Shown here in pieces: positions 40,051 to 49,576 of a DNA stretch of 64,000 nucleotides (positions are counted from its first letter, which is position 1; every line of letters begins with the position of its first letter). A program made the translations under genes and the position numbers. A model generated the notes under the pieces. The model saw only the letters and a program-made list of their open reading frames with translations. It was not told the origin of the DNA and did not search any database. Origin of the DNA: an uncultured Prevotellaceae bacterium (lineage in GTDB: Bacteria > Bacteroidota > Bacteroidia > Bacteroidales > Bacteroidaceae); NCBI GenBank assembly GCA_900316975.1, contig ONFA01000003.1, forward strand, positions 62,001 through 126,000. Direction: 5' to 3'.

Positions 40051-40803
40051 ATGGGGAATTTCTTTTCCAAATTGGGGAAGCTGGTGAAGTGGACGCTCAT
40101 CGTCTTATTGGCGGGAAGCATCTTGCTGGTCTTTGCCTTCCGTTACCTCCCAATTTATACCTCACCGCTCATGTTCATAAGGGCGTATGAGCAGGTGAGC
40201 AGGGGAGAACAGATCAGATGGCATCATTCGTGGGTGCCACTTGAGGAAATGTCTGCCGACTTGCCGCTTGCAGTGATGTCGTGTGAAGATCAGAATTTCC
40301 TCATCCACAATGGCTTCGATTGGGATGCCATTCAGAAAGTGATAGATGAACGTGCTGAGGGTGAGCGTTTCCGAGGTGGCTCCACCATCAGTCAGCAGAC
40401 GGCTAAAAATGTGTTCCTCTTTCCAACATCCTCTTCGGGAAAGTTGGCATGGTTCCGCAAAGGTGTTGAGGCTTATTTTACTATTTTGATGGAGTTTATG
40501 TGGGACAAGCAGCGGATTATGGAAGTCTATCTGAACACGATAGAGATGGGGGACGGTATATATGGCGCACAAGCCGTGGCGCAAGAACATTTCGGATGCG
40601 ACGCAAAAAATTTGACCCGTAACCAATGCGCAATGATTGCTATCACGTTGCCCAATCCGATCAAGATGAACTCGGCATCACCGACTAACTATATGTATCG
40701 TCGTCAGTCGTGGTGTCTCCGGCAGATGAAGTGGCTGGGGCATTTCCCTACGAGAGAAGAGATGCTGAAGAATGACGATGCAGATGGAGAAACTGAGGAG
40801 TAA
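40051..40803 (+). CDS. mtgA: Monofunctional peptidoglycan glycosyltransferase (GT51)
   Basis: 250 residues from ATG 40051 (a GTG two codons earlier is an alternative). An N-terminal membrane helix (KWTLIVLLAGSILLVFAFRYL) anchors a GT51 domain. Its catalytic Glu lies in MSCEDQNFLIHNGFDWDAI and the donor-site motif is RGGSTISQQTAKNVFLF. Further conserved blocks are KRGIMEVYLNTIEMGDGIYG-like (QRIMEVYLNTIEMGDGIYG) and LTRNQCAMIAITLPNP. There is no transpeptidase domain. It polymerises lipid II glycan chains at the inner membrane. Confidence 0.94.
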   Translation: MGNFFSKLGKLVKWTLIVLLAGSILLVFAFRYLPIYTSPLMFIRAYEQVSRGEQIRWHHSWVPLEEMSADLPLAVMSCEDQNFLIHNGFDWDAIQKVIDERAEGERFRGGSTISQQTAKNVFLFPTSSSGKLAWFRKGVEAYFTILMEFMWDKQRIMEVYLNTIEMGDGIYGAQAVAQEHFGCDAKNLTRNQCAMIAITLPNPIKMNSASPTNYMYRRQSWCLRQMKWLGHFPTREEMLKNDDADGETEE

Positions 40804-40932
40804 GAGGTGGAAAAACGAGAAGCTGAGGAGTGAGGACATAACCGAGACAGGGTGGAGGGATGAAAGCCCCCTCCGACTCCTCTAGGGGGAGAGGAATGAT
40901 GAGAGATATGAAAAACATTTACAATAAAATAA

Positions 40933-41919
40933 ATGAGAATGGAAAACATAGTGAATGGTTGCAACAGAGGCAGACTTGTCATTTTCCTTCTGTTTTCTTC
41001 CTTCCTGCTGCATGCAGAGAAGTTTGTGTTCACGACTGCGTGGACTCCTCAGGCGGAGTTTGCGGGCTATTATGTGGCTAAGGAGAAGGGTTTTTATCGG
41101 GATGTCGGACTGGATGTGGTGTTTCGGAGTCCTTCTTTGACGGGGTCTGTTTACCATCGTCTGGAGACTGACGGGTGTGATGCGGGCATGTTCTCTTTGA
41201 TGGCTGCCATCGACATCGTTGCCCATGGGACTTCTTTGGTGAATATTTTCCAGACTTCGATGAACAGCAGTTACTTGATTGTTTCCCGATGGGGCAAGAA
41301 TCCGCTTGCCCAGAGGGGGGGGCGTTTGGCTGTCTACATGTCGGAGCCGAATTATTTGGCTTTTATCCTGGACAGGAAACGGCGGATGAATTTTGAGTGG
41401 GTCTTTTTCACGGGCAACATCAATGTGTTTCTTTCGGGGGGTGTGGATGCGATGGCGGTGGTGAGTTACAGTGAGTTCCTGCTGCTGAGGCAGGCGGGGT
41501 TTGAGATGAAGGAGGGGAGCCTTTTCAGGTTTAAGGACCATGGTTACAACATTCAGGAGAATGGTGTGTATGTGAAGCGTGATTATTTTGAGTCTCATCC
41601 TGAGCAGGTGAGGCGTTTTGCGGCTGCCAGCAGGAGGGGGTGGGAGTGGGCTGCCTTGCATCCTGAGGAGACGTTGGACATTGTGATGGGGTATGTGCGC
41701 AGGGAGAATGTTCAGACTAATCGTGTCATCCAAAGGCTGATGCTGGAGGAGATTCTCCGTTTGCAGATTGACTCTGATTCGGGTAGGCGTGAGTTTCGGG
41801 TGCGTCCCGACATGGTGAGGAGGGCGTGTTTGCTGATGAGGGACTTTGGCATGATTGACAGGGAGGTGTCTTATCAGGAACTCATGGGGCGGACTAAACG
41901 GTTGGGAGTTGACAATTGA
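40933..41919 (+). CDS. NMT1/THI5-like periplasmic binding protein
   Basis: 328 residues. A signal sequence (LVIFLLFSSFLLHAEK) is followed by an ABC-type solute-binding fold of the NMT1/THI5 kind: FTTAWTPQAEFAGYYVAKEKGFYRDVGLDVVF, DAGMFSLMAAIDIVAHG, LAVYMSEPNYLAFI and VYVKRDYFESHPEQVRRF. Related proteins bind pyrimidine precursors of thiamine or sulfonates. No permease or ATPase gene lies near; the next genes are two Cache-HAMP sensors. It may therefore serve as the ligand receptor of a signalling pathway rather than a transporter. The gene contains a G8 tract at 41315-41322. ATG 40933 and 40939 are equally plausible starts. Confidence 0.82.
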   Translation: MRMENIVNGCNRGRLVIFLLFSSFLLHAEKFVFTTAWTPQAEFAGYYVAKEKGFYRDVGLDVVFRSPSLTGSVYHRLETDGCDAGMFSLMAAIDIVAHGTSLVNIFQTSMNSSYLIVSRWGKNPLAQRGGRLAVYMSEPNYLAFILDRKRRMNFEWVFFTGNINVFLSGGVDAMAVVSYSEFLLLRQAGFEMKEGSLFRFKDHGYNIQENGVYVKRDYFESHPEQVRRFAAASRRGWEWAALHPEETLDIVMGYVRRENVQTNRVIQRLMLEEILRLQIDSDSGRREFRVRPDMVRRACLLMRDFGMIDREVSYQELMGRTKRLGVDN

Positions 41920-42119
41920 GAGTTGACAGTTGACAGTTAAAGTTAGGGTCAGGGTCAGCCTCTCTAAACTCTAAACACTAAACTCTAACGAACTCAACTT
42001 TCGGAAGTCATAAAAACCACGGATTGCACAGATTTTTCCAAAAGCCCTGCAGGGCTTTCCAATCTGTGAAATAAGAGAGAACCTTTAGCTCGACGAAGTC
42101 AAACTTTAATAACGAACCT
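41907..42119. repeat. Intergenic region with dispersed-type repeats and an 18-base palindrome
   Basis: Directly after the binding-protein stop lies a run of GTTGACA/AGTTGACAGTTGACAGTT direct repeats, also seen in inverted form near 31480-31499. Further right is a perfect palindrome AAAGCCCTGCAGGGCTTT (42041-42058) inside CACAGATT (42027-42034) and AATCTGTG (42061-42068) arms. Such CACGGATT...CACAGATT sequences are common dispersed repeats in Bacteroidetes. Confidence 0.6.
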
Positions 42120-42139
42120 TAAAAAGAAAGACATAGGGA

Positions 42140-43651
42140 ATGAATGTCGTCACTTACATACGTCGTTCGTTGGCTGCACGGCTCAGCATTGGGGTCGGGT
42201 CGTGTGTGGTGTTTCTTTTTGTCTTGGCTCTTGGCGTCTTGTTTCACTATTCGCGGTTGGCGGTGCGTGAGGAGGCGATGGAGAAGGCGACGCAGTCGCT
42301 GGAGAGCACTTTGCTGAATGTGGAGAACACGTTGCATGGGGTGGAGGTGGCTGCCAATAACATGAAATGGTTGGTGGAACAGCATGTTGACACTCCCGAT
42401 TCCATGTACACTTTCAGCCGCAAGATTCTGGAGAACAATCCTAACCTCTATGGCTGCTCCATTGCTTTCGAACCTTTCTTCTATGGGGAGAAGGGGCGGT
42501 ATTTCTCGATTTACTCTAACAATGCGGGTGACTCGATACAAACCGAACAGGAGGGTAGCGATGAATATGAGTATTACTATATGGATTGGTATCTCATTGC
42601 CAAGCTGCTCAATAGACCTTGCTGGGTAGAGCCTTTCCGCGATTATGACAATGGGGGCATTGAGGTGGATGATTTCATCACTTCGTTCTGTCAACCCATT
42701 CGCGATAAGGATGAAAAAATTGTGGGCATCCTCTCTGTTGACTTGTCTCTCACGTGGTTCTCAAAAACTATTTCCCAAGCTAAGCCATACCCCCATTCAT
42801 ACAGTGTCCTGTTGGGAAGGGGGGGGACGTTTCTTGTCCATCCCGATACGACCAAACTTTTCTATGAGTCCATCTTCACTTCCACTCTGGAACATCCCGA
42901 CGAAGAGATGACTGCATTGGGCAAGGCGATGATTGGGGGTGAAAGCGGATATAAGGTGCTGCACCGCGAGGAACAGAACTATTATGTATTCTACAGACCT
43001 TCCACTCATACGGAATGGAGTGTCGCTATTGTTTGTCCTGAAAATGACATTTTTGAACCTTACTACCGGTTGCGTACAAATCTGATAACAATTACGATTA
43101 TAGGTATCTGTCTGCTGCTCTTTTTCTGCCTGTTTATTATTCGCTATAATCTGAGACCGCTCAAACAATTGGGGCTTTCTGCTGAAAGAATATCTCAGGG
43201 CGATTTCGATGTGATTGTTCCCGACAGCAGACGTCGCGACGAGATTGGTCAGTTGCAGCATAGTTTCTATAAGATGCAGTGTTCGTTGGTTGACTATATC
43301 AATAAGATACGTCACTCCACTGAAGTGTTGACCCAACAAAACGCAGAACTGACCAAAGCCACCGAACTGGCAAAGGAGGATGACCGTATGAAGACGGCTG
43401 TCATCAACAACATGACCGGTCAGATGTTACATCCTGTTGACATCATTGTGGCGGAGAACGACCTCATTCGTCAAGAATATAAAAACCTCTCCGAGGAAGA
43501 GATGACACAGCATGTTGACCGCATGCTCGAAAGCACGGAAGATGTGACCCGTTTGCTCAATCAGATCCTGGAGGCTTCCGACGCTTCTTCTGATACGTCT
43601 GCTTCTTCCGATTCCTCTGATTTGTTAAACGAATCCCCAGTGACCCCATGA
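42140..43651 (+). CDS. Cache-HAMP sensor with degenerate, kinase-less C-terminus
   Basis: 503 residues. A first membrane helix (SIGVGSCVVFLFVLALGVLF) and a second (LITITIIGICLLLFFCLFII, about 315-335) bracket a periplasmic double Cache domain (about 40-310; GCSIAFEPFFYGEKGRYFSIY, EGSDEYEYYYMDWYLIA, ILSVDLSLTWFSKTI, HPDTTKLFYESIF). A HAMP domain follows (LRPLKQLGLSAERISQGDFD), then a helical segment MKTAVINNMTGQMLHPVDIIV that aligns with a HisKA box but has Gly427 where the phospho-accepting His should be. No ATPase domain follows; the protein ends in a Ser/Asp-rich tail. It overlaps the next gene by 4 bases. Confidence 0.85.
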   Translation: MNVVTYIRRSLAARLSIGVGSCVVFLFVLALGVLFHYSRLAVREEAMEKATQSLESTLLNVENTLHGVEVAANNMKWLVEQHVDTPDSMYTFSRKILENNPNLYGCSIAFEPFFYGEKGRYFSIYSNNAGDSIQTEQEGSDEYEYYYMDWYLIAKLLNRPCWVEPFRDYDNGGIEVDDFITSFCQPIRDKDEKIVGILSVDLSLTWFSKTISQAKPYPHSYSVLLGRGGTFLVHPDTTKLFYESIFTSTLEHPDEEMTALGKAMIGGESGYKVLHREEQNYYVFYRPSTHTEWSVAIVCPENDIFEPYYRLRTNLITITIIGICLLLFFCLFIIRYNLRPLKQLGLSAERISQGDFDVIVPDSRRRDEIGQLQHSFYKMQCSLVDYINKIRHSTEVLTQQNAELTKATELAKEDDRMKTAVINNMTGQMLHPVDIIVAENDLIRQEYKNLSEEEMTQHVDRMLESTEDVTRLLNQILEASDASSDTSASSDSSDLLNESPVTP

Positions 43652-45567
43652 ATATAATGAACCCCATCACGAAAATAAGACATTCATTATCAACGAGAAT
43701 AGGTCTCTTGGTTATGATTTTTGCGGTGCTCATCTTTGTGGTGTCCATCGGATTCCTGTATGTCAAAACGCGCAACTATGTTCGCGAAGATGCCCTTCGT
43801 CGTGCCTCACAGGTGCTCAACAACACAGTGCTGAGAGTCTCGGTCATCCTGAATGAAGTCGAGATTGCCACCAACAACACCGATTGGCTTGTCCGTACCC
43901 ATTTGCATCCAGACTCGGTTGTGGTTTATTCTCGTCGATTGATTGAAATGAATCCCAATTTCAAAGGGTGCTCCATTTCCTTCGAACCCTATTTCTTTAA
44001 GGAAAAAGGGGAATATTTCTCCGTCTATTCTTCTCGTGAAAACGACGCAATTCGTACCGAACAGGAGGGTAGCGACGAGTATCGTTACTACGATATGGAA
44101 TGGTATTTGATACCCAAGCAGGAAAACAAGCCCTGCTGGGTTGACCCTTTCTATGATGATTATATAGAAGATAATTTCCAGCGTGACATGATCACCTCCT
44201 ATGTCGTGCCTCTCATCAGCAAAGAGGGGCAATGCATGGGTGTCATCTCCGCCGACCTCTCCTTGTCATGGCTCTCTCGGACAATTACCTCGCAGATGCC
44301 TTCAGCCCATTCCTACTGTATCATGTTAGGCAGGGAAGGAACCTACTACATCCATCCCGACACGAAGAAACTCGTTGTTCAAACGATCTTTACCGATACT
44401 GACCCCGACCGCGATGCCGACTTGATAGAACTTGGTAATAGTATGCTTAGGGGAGAAGAGGGCATGAAGCAGTTGCGGCTGAATGATGAGAATTGTTTCG
44501 TATTCTACCGTCAGTTGCCACAGACAGGATGGAGCATGGCCATCATATATCCTGAAAACGAGATATTTCATGGCTACAACCGGCTTTTCTACATCGTGCT
44601 TGCCATCATTTTCGTCGGACTTCTGTTGCTGTTCATCTTGTGCCGCAAGATTATCAACAATGCCATCATGCCAGTCAATCAGCTCGCTAACTTGGCGCGG
44701 CACATCGCAGCAGGAAACTTCGATGAGCATATACCTCGCAGCGACCGCATCGACCCCGTAGGACAATTGCAGAACACCTTCAGCGTCATGCAGGAATCCA
44801 TCTCTGGCTATGTCAACGACATCTATCATGTAAAGGCGGAGATAGAGGAACATAACAATGAACTTGTCCGTGTCAACAAACAAGTACAGGAAGCCCTTGA
44901 AAAAAAGACGGCTTTCATGCAGGATCTCACTCATCAGGTGCGCACGCCGCTCAACATCATCATCGGATTCTCGCAGGTGCTTCGCATGGGGCATCAGTCC
45001 ATCCCCGAAGAAGAGTTGGTGACCATTCTTAATGGCATGCAGGTGAATTCTCAGAACATTAAGGGCATCATTGATAAACTGCTGACTGCTTCCTTTCTTG
45101 AGAGCACGACAAGTGTGCCGAAAGACACCTGGTTTGCTTGCAATGACCTTTGCCGCAAGACACTTGCCAAAATTAAACTCAAATGTCCCGACACTGTCAA
45201 GTTGAAATTTGTCACTTGTGTCCCAGATTCTCTGACCATTCCTGCAATCTCTGACGCATTGCCTAAGATGCTGCAGCAAATGCTTGACAATGCCAACCAG
45301 TTCACACAAGAAGGACTCATCACGTTGGAATGCAGGTTGAAAGACGAACGGAACATCCATTTCATCGTGACCGACACGGGCATAGGTATTGCGAAAAAGA
45401 ATGCCCGTCGCATCTTCATCCCATTCCTTAAACTCGACTATTACAGCGAAGGACTTGGCATCGGTCTTACTCTCATTCGTCGTGGAGCAGAGTTGATGGG
45501 AGGTACTTTCATTCTCGATTCCTCTTACAAAGGAGGCGCCAGGTTTATCCTCACCTTGCCGCTGTGA
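43648..45567 (+). CDS. Cache-HAMP hybrid-type sensor histidine kinase
   Basis: 639 residues, a paralogue of the preceding protein with the same double Cache and HAMP layout (GCSISFEPYFFKEKGEYFSVY, ITSYVVPLISKEGQ, AEKISFLSLSWLSRT-like GVISADLSLSWLSRT). Here the kinase is complete: the HisKA box FMQDLTHQVRTPLNIIIGF with His429, the N box MLQQMLDNANQFTQEG, the G1 box DTGIGIAKKN and the G2 box EGLGIGLTLIRRG. No receiver domain or response regulator gene follows. It is translationally coupled to the kinase-less sensor (ATGA overlap) and likely forms heterodimers or a sensor array with it. Confidence 0.92.
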   Translation: MNIMNPITKIRHSLSTRIGLLVMIFAVLIFVVSIGFLYVKTRNYVREDALRRASQVLNNTVLRVSVILNEVEIATNNTDWLVRTHLHPDSVVVYSRRLIEMNPNFKGCSISFEPYFFKEKGEYFSVYSSRENDAIRTEQEGSDEYRYYDMEWYLIPKQENKPCWVDPFYDDYIEDNFQRDMITSYVVPLISKEGQCMGVISADLSLSWLSRTITSQMPSAHSYCIMLGREGTYYIHPDTKKLVVQTIFTDTDPDRDADLIELGNSMLRGEEGMKQLRLNDENCFVFYRQLPQTGWSMAIIYPENEIFHGYNRLFYIVLAIIFVGLLLLFILCRKIINNAIMPVNQLANLARHIAAGNFDEHIPRSDRIDPVGQLQNTFSVMQESISGYVNDIYHVKAEIEEHNNELVRVNKQVQEALEKKTAFMQDLTHQVRTPLNIIIGFSQVLRMGHQSIPEEELVTILNGMQVNSQNIKGIIDKLLTASFLESTTSVPKDTWFACNDLCRKTLAKIKLKCPDTVKLKFVTCVPDSLTIPAISDALPKMLQQMLDNANQFTQEGLITLECRLKDERNIHFIVTDTGIGIAKKNARRIFIPFLKLDYYSEGLGIGLTLIRRGAELMGGTFILDSSYKGGARFILTLPL

Positions 45568-45734
45568 TTTCATGCACCGTGCGTATAATATTTCGTGCAC
45601 TCAGCGCGTAATATTTCACGCACCATGCCCGTATTGTGGGATTAAAGGCAGTCTTTTATGGTAAATAAATGGAACTTTTATGCGGAAACAAAAGAAAACT
45701 TTGATGAAAAGAGAATAGAGAGAGAATTTTTTCG

Positions 45735-45742
45735 TACCTTTG
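45735..45742 (+). promoter_or_regulatory. -7 promoter element of the aminotransferase gene
   Basis: TACCTTTG at 45735-45742, 43 bases before the start codon. The upstream 45570-45640 stretch contains direct repeats of GCGTATAATATTTCGTGCAC type. Confidence 0.5.
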
Positions 45743-45785
45743 CACAATTATTGTATATTTAAACGCAAAACTTTATCTTTCAGAT

Positions 45786-46991
45786 ATGCCCCAAATATCT
45801 ATACGAGGAACGGAGATGCCCAGTTCGCCCATTCGCAAACTGGCACCGTTGGCTGACGCAGCCAAGAAGCGTGGCGTCAAGGTTTATCACCTCAACATCG
45901 GACAGCCCGACCTGCCCACACCCCAAGTGGCACTCGATGCCATCAAGAACATTGACCGCAAGATTCTGGAATACAGCCCATCGCAGGGTTATCGCAGTTA
46001 CCGCGAGAAGTTGGTCAACTACTATGCCAAGTACGACATCCATTTGACTGCCGACGACATCATCATCACCAGTGGTGGTTCTGAAGCCGTGCTCTTCTCT
46101 TTTTTGGCATGCTTGAATCCGGGCGATGAAATCATCGTTCCAGAACCCGCCTACGCCAACTACATGGCGTTCGCCATCTCGGCAGGTGCCGTCATCCGCA
46201 CCATCGCCACCACCATCGACGAGGGCTTCTCACTTCCCAAAGTGGAGAAGTTTGAAGAACTCATCAACGAGCGCACACGCGCCATCCTCATCTGTAACCC
46301 CAACAACCCTACGGGTTACCTCTATACTCGTCGCGAGATGAACCAGATTCGCGACCTCGTGAAGAAGTATGACCTCTACCTCTTCTCTGATGAGGTGTAT
46401 CGTGAATTCATCTACACAGGCTCCCCCTATATCTCCGCTTGTCACCTCGAAGGCATCGAACAGAACGTCGTGCTCATCGATTCCGTGTCCAAGCGTTACA
46501 GCGAGTGCGGCATCCGTATCGGTGCCCTCATCACCAAGAACGAGGAAATCCGCAAGGCGGTGATGAAATTCTGCCAGGCACGTCTCTCTCCGCCACTCAT
46601 CGGTCAGATTGCTGCCGAGGCAAGCCTCGATGCCCCCGAAACGTATAGCCGTGACATCTACGACGAATACGTGGAGCGACGCAAGTGCCTCATTGACGGA
46701 CTTAACCGCATTCCTGGTGTCTATTCGCCCATCCCAATGGGAGCCTTCTACACCGTGGCACGTCTTCCAGTCGATGACTGCGAGAAGTTCTGTGCATGGT
46801 GTCTTTCTGACTTCAACTACGAAGGTGAGACCGTCATGATGGCTCCGGCTGCAGGATTCTACACCACACCTGGAGCCGGCAAGAACGAAGTCCGTATCGC
46901 CTACGTGCTCAAGAAAGAAGACCTCACCCGTGCCCTCTTCGTGCTGAGAAAGGCATTAGAGGCTTATCCGGGCAGAGTTGATAATCTTTGA
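45786..46991 (+). CDS. Class I/II pyridoxal-phosphate aminotransferase
   Basis: 401 residues of the aspartate-aminotransferase fold. The PLP lysine is Lys236 in LIDSVSKRYSECGIRIG. Other motifs are HLNIGQPDLPTPQVALDAI at the N-terminus, ITSGGSEAVLFSFLACLNPGDEIIVPEPAYANY and ICNPNNPTGYLYTRREM. It converts an amino acid and 2-oxoglutarate pair that the sequence does not reveal. The permease gene follows with overlapping or nearly overlapping start. Confidence 0.93.
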   Translation: MPQISIRGTEMPSSPIRKLAPLADAAKKRGVKVYHLNIGQPDLPTPQVALDAIKNIDRKILEYSPSQGYRSYREKLVNYYAKYDIHLTADDIIITSGGSEAVLFSFLACLNPGDEIIVPEPAYANYMAFAISAGAVIRTIATTIDEGFSLPKVEKFEELINERTRAILICNPNNPTGYLYTRREMNQIRDLVKKYDLYLFSDEVYREFIYTGSPYISACHLEGIEQNVVLIDSVSKRYSECGIRIGALITKNEEIRKAVMKFCQARLSPPLIGQIAAEASLDAPETYSRDIYDEYVERRKCLIDGLNRIPGVYSPIPMGAFYTVARLPVDDCEKFCAWCLSDFNYEGETVMMAPAAGFYTTPGAGKNEVRIAYVLKKEDLTRALFVLRKALEAYPGRVDNL

Positions 46992-47020
46992 TTTTAAAGA
47001 GGAATTCCTCATTCCTAACG

Positions 47021-48268
47021 GTGTCTTTCGAACTTTTCATAGCCAAACGAATTTATGCGGATAAAGCAGAGGACGGGGAACGGTTTTCCCGTCCTGCTAT
47101 TCGTATAGCCATGCTCGGTGTAACCATCGGTGTGGCAGTCATGTTGGTGAGTTTGGCGGTGGTGCTCGGCTTCAAACATGAAGTGAGCGAGAAAGTCATT
47201 GGCTTCGGCAGTCACATTCAGGTGATTAGCCTCACACAGAACCAGAACTATGAGATGATGCCCGTGCTCACCAATGACACCCTCATTCGCAAGGTGAAGA
47301 AGGTGAGGGGGACGGAGCATATTCAGCGCTTCGCCACCAAGATGGGCATTCTCAAGACAGAAGAGAACTTCCGTGGTTTGACCTTCAAGGGAGTGGGAGA
47401 GGACTACGACCTTTCTTTCTTCCGTACTTCTCTTAGAGAAGGGACAATGCCCAAGTTCTCGTCTAAGGAGGCATCTAACGAAATCCTTTTGTCAAAGAAA
47501 GTGGCAGGTGACCTTGGCGTGAAAGTGGGCGACAAGATTTTTGCCTACTTCATGGGCGAGGAATCGATGCGTGCCCGCCGTTTCAAGTTGGCTGGTATCT
47601 TTGAGACCAACATGAATGACTACGACAAGAACTATGCCATCACCGACATCTACACCGTTCGCAAACTCAATGGATGGGATGCTGAGATGTCCTCAGGATT
47701 GGAGGTGACCGTCAATGATTTCGACAGGGTAGAGGAATTGACCAACAAACTCCAGTTTATCCATCAGGGCACTGACCGCCAAGGAGTGACCTACGGTGTG
47801 TTCAGCATCAAGGACATTGCCGCCCACACCTTTGCGTGGCTTTCCGTGCTCGACATGAACGTGGTCATGATTCTCGTTCTCATGATTCTCGTCAGTGCTT
47901 TCACTGTCGTCAGCGGTTTGCTCATCATCATGCTTGAGCGCATCAGTATGATAGGCACCCTCAAAGTCCTTGGAGCCACCAACGTGTCCGTGCGCAACAT
48001 CTTCATCCAGTTCAGCATCATGCTTGTAGGCAAAGGACTCTTTTGGGGCAACATCTTCGGTCTTCTCCTTTGCTGGCTACAACAGCAGTTCCACATTGTT
48101 TCCCTCGATGCCTCCGTCTATTACATCGATTCCGTGCCCATTCAGTTTAATTGGTGGCTTATCCTCGCTATCAACGCAGCTACCCTCCTCATTTCCACTC
48201 TTGTCATCTGGGGCAGTTCCCATCTCATCAGCATAGGGAAACCTTCAGAGACTATTCGGTACGAATAA
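47021..48268 (+). CDS. LolC/LolE/FtsX-like ABC transporter permease
   Basis: 415 residues from GTG 47021 (MSFELFIAKRIYADKAEDG), chosen because homologues start with this (Xxx)FxIAKR sequence; a TTG at 46988 would overlap the aminotransferase stop by 3 bases and cannot be excluded. It has four membrane helices: one near the N-terminus (IAMLGVTIGVAVMLVSLAVVLGF), three near the C-terminus (MNVVMILVLMILVSAFTVVSGLLIIML, FSIMLVGKGLFWGNIFGLLLCWL and WWLILAINAATLLISTLVIWG), around a large periplasmic domain. This matches lipoprotein-releasing or FtsX permeases. A LolD-type ATPase is not in the window; the partner may be elsewhere. Confidence 0.88.
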   Translation: MSFELFIAKRIYADKAEDGERFSRPAIRIAMLGVTIGVAVMLVSLAVVLGFKHEVSEKVIGFGSHIQVISLTQNQNYEMMPVLTNDTLIRKVKKVRGTEHIQRFATKMGILKTEENFRGLTFKGVGEDYDLSFFRTSLREGTMPKFSSKEASNEILLSKKVAGDLGVKVGDKIFAYFMGEESMRARRFKLAGIFETNMNDYDKNYAITDIYTVRKLNGWDAEMSSGLEVTVNDFDRVEELTNKLQFIHQGTDRQGVTYGVFSIKDIAAHTFAWLSVLDMNVVMILVLMILVSAFTVVSGLLIIMLERISMIGTLKVLGATNVSVRNIFIQFSIMLVGKGLFWGNIFGLLLCWLQQQFHIVSLDASVYYIDSVPIQFNWWLILAINAATLLISTLVIWGSSHLISIGKPSETIRYE

Positions 48269-48410
48269 GCCTCAATGTTTTATCACGTTATTCGTAAAGA
48301 AGAACATACCCTCCTTTTTGTATTGCACGTGAACAATAGAACCTTTAGGTTTCCAGCAAATGGAAAAACTTTGCGAATGTGATAGCAAAAGATTTTCCAT
48401 TTTTCTCATA

Positions 48411-48451
48411 CAGAGGGAGGAATGCGGCATCATGTTGCATTCCTCCCTCTG
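48411..48451. terminator. Bidirectional hairpin terminator
   Basis: CAGAGGGAGGAATGC (48411-48425) and GCATTCCTCCCTCTG (48437-48451) form a perfect 15-bp stem between the convergent permease and pectate lyase genes. A second stem AAATGGAAAA/TTTTCCATTT lies at about 48358-48403. Confidence 0.8.
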
Positions 48452-48484
48452 TATGTGTTGTTTTTACAATTTTAACCAGACAAT

Positions 48485-49576
48485 CTACATGTCAAGAGTC
48501 GGACCTGCTCCAGTCTTGGCATCAGTAAGAACTGACTCAACCAGCGTGGCATCGTATGAGGTGTAGGGATAAGTGGGGATGAATTGTCCTTGATTGCCTT
48601 GCTTCAATTCCACATCGTCAACACCCAAACATCCTGTAACCTTGACGTTGAAATCGGCATCTCCATGCCAATCGTACAGATAATTGTCTTGAGCATTCTT
48701 TGTCGTAAATGCACATTTCTCCGCGTAGATATTTGAATAGACACCATAACCTATACAGTAGGTGAAGTCATTGCCGTTGTATAGGCTGTTGACCACATGT
48801 ACCTTCCCAAATCTTACGCGTGGGCATCGCTCGCTGCAACCTTCGCCCCACCAACAATTGATGAACGTGCAGTTTAGCCGTCCAGCATCTTGTTCCACAT
48901 TTTTGTTGCTGTTGCCTATCAGATTGCTGTTGCGGTGGTTGTTGTTGCCACCGCTACCGCTAGCCATCGGGGGAATGAGATAACGGAAGCGCGTCCAACT
49001 GACACAGATGCTGTCTGACCCGTTGACGATATCCATGTTTCCATCAATACCATCTTGAATGTCGCAATGGTCAACCCATACTTTTACGGCTCCCACAAGC
49101 GAGATGTTATCGCTGTTGTTGGCATCAATGTCAAAGGCTCCAGGTCCCAACAGAGTCAGGTTACGAATGATGATGTTGCGACTGCCTTCAAGCAGGAAGA
49201 TGCCCGCCTTCTCGTTTCGTTGCAGATTGCTGATTGAGGCACCTTTCCTTCCGATAATCGTTTTGTTGGAACCGACAGAAATCATATTCTTGAGTGAAAT
49301 ATGTCCTTCTACGTAGATGGTGGCTTCCTTCGTGCCGCTAAGGGCTTCTTTCAGTGCTTCTTCCGTTTTGACGGTGACAGGATTCAACCCGTTCCCGCCC
49401 GTGATGCCTTGTCCAAAACCAACAGGGCTATTCATGTCGTAGGGCGAGAGTGAAACTGGGAAATTGTCTCCGTTGTCATCATTGTCCGAACATGATGAGA
49501 ACGATACGGTTGCTGTCAAAAGCATGGCATATACAATGCCCGTAAGGGAATGTTTAATCAGTGCTTTCTTTTTCAT
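48485..49576 (-). CDS. Pectate lyase, polysaccharide lyase family 1, lipoprotein
   Basis: 363 residues from ATG 49576 (MKKKALIKHS). The signal ends in a lipobox (SFSSCSDND), placing the enzyme on the cell surface or outer membrane. The right-handed beta-helix shows the PL1 signature VKVWVDHCDIQDGIDGNMDI, then WTRFRYLIPP and the catalytic arginine region CSERCPRVRFGKVHVVNSLYN. It cleaves polygalacturonate by beta-elimination. There is no SusC/D pair nearby. It is convergent with the permease gene. Confidence 0.93.
   Translation of the reverse strand: MKKKALIKHSLTGIVYAMLLTATVSFSSCSDNDDNGDNFPVSLSPYDMNSPVGFGQGITGGNGLNPVTVKTEEALKEALSGTKEATIYVEGHISLKNMISVGSNKTIIGRKGASISNLQRNEKAGIFLLEGSRNIIIRNLTLLGPGAFDIDANNSDNISLVGAVKVWVDHCDIQDGIDGNMDIVNGSDSICVSWTRFRYLIPPMASGSGGNNNHRNSNLIGNSNKNVEQDAGRLNCTFINCWWGEGCSERCPRVRFGKVHVVNSLYNGNDFTYCIGYGVYSNIYAEKCAFTTKNAQDNYLYDWHGDADFNVKVTGCLGVDDVELKQGNQGQFIPTYPYTSYDATLVESVLTDAKTGAGPTLDM

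Noticed and set aside
40882-41733. Long minus-strand open frame opposite the binding-protein gene
   Set aside because: The plus strand encodes the NMT1-like protein with signal peptide and family motifs; the antisense frame is His/Pro/Arg-rich shadow sequence.
44326-45600. 424-codon minus-strand open frame opposite the histidine kinase
   Set aside because: No recognisable domains, and the sense strand has all kinase motifs.
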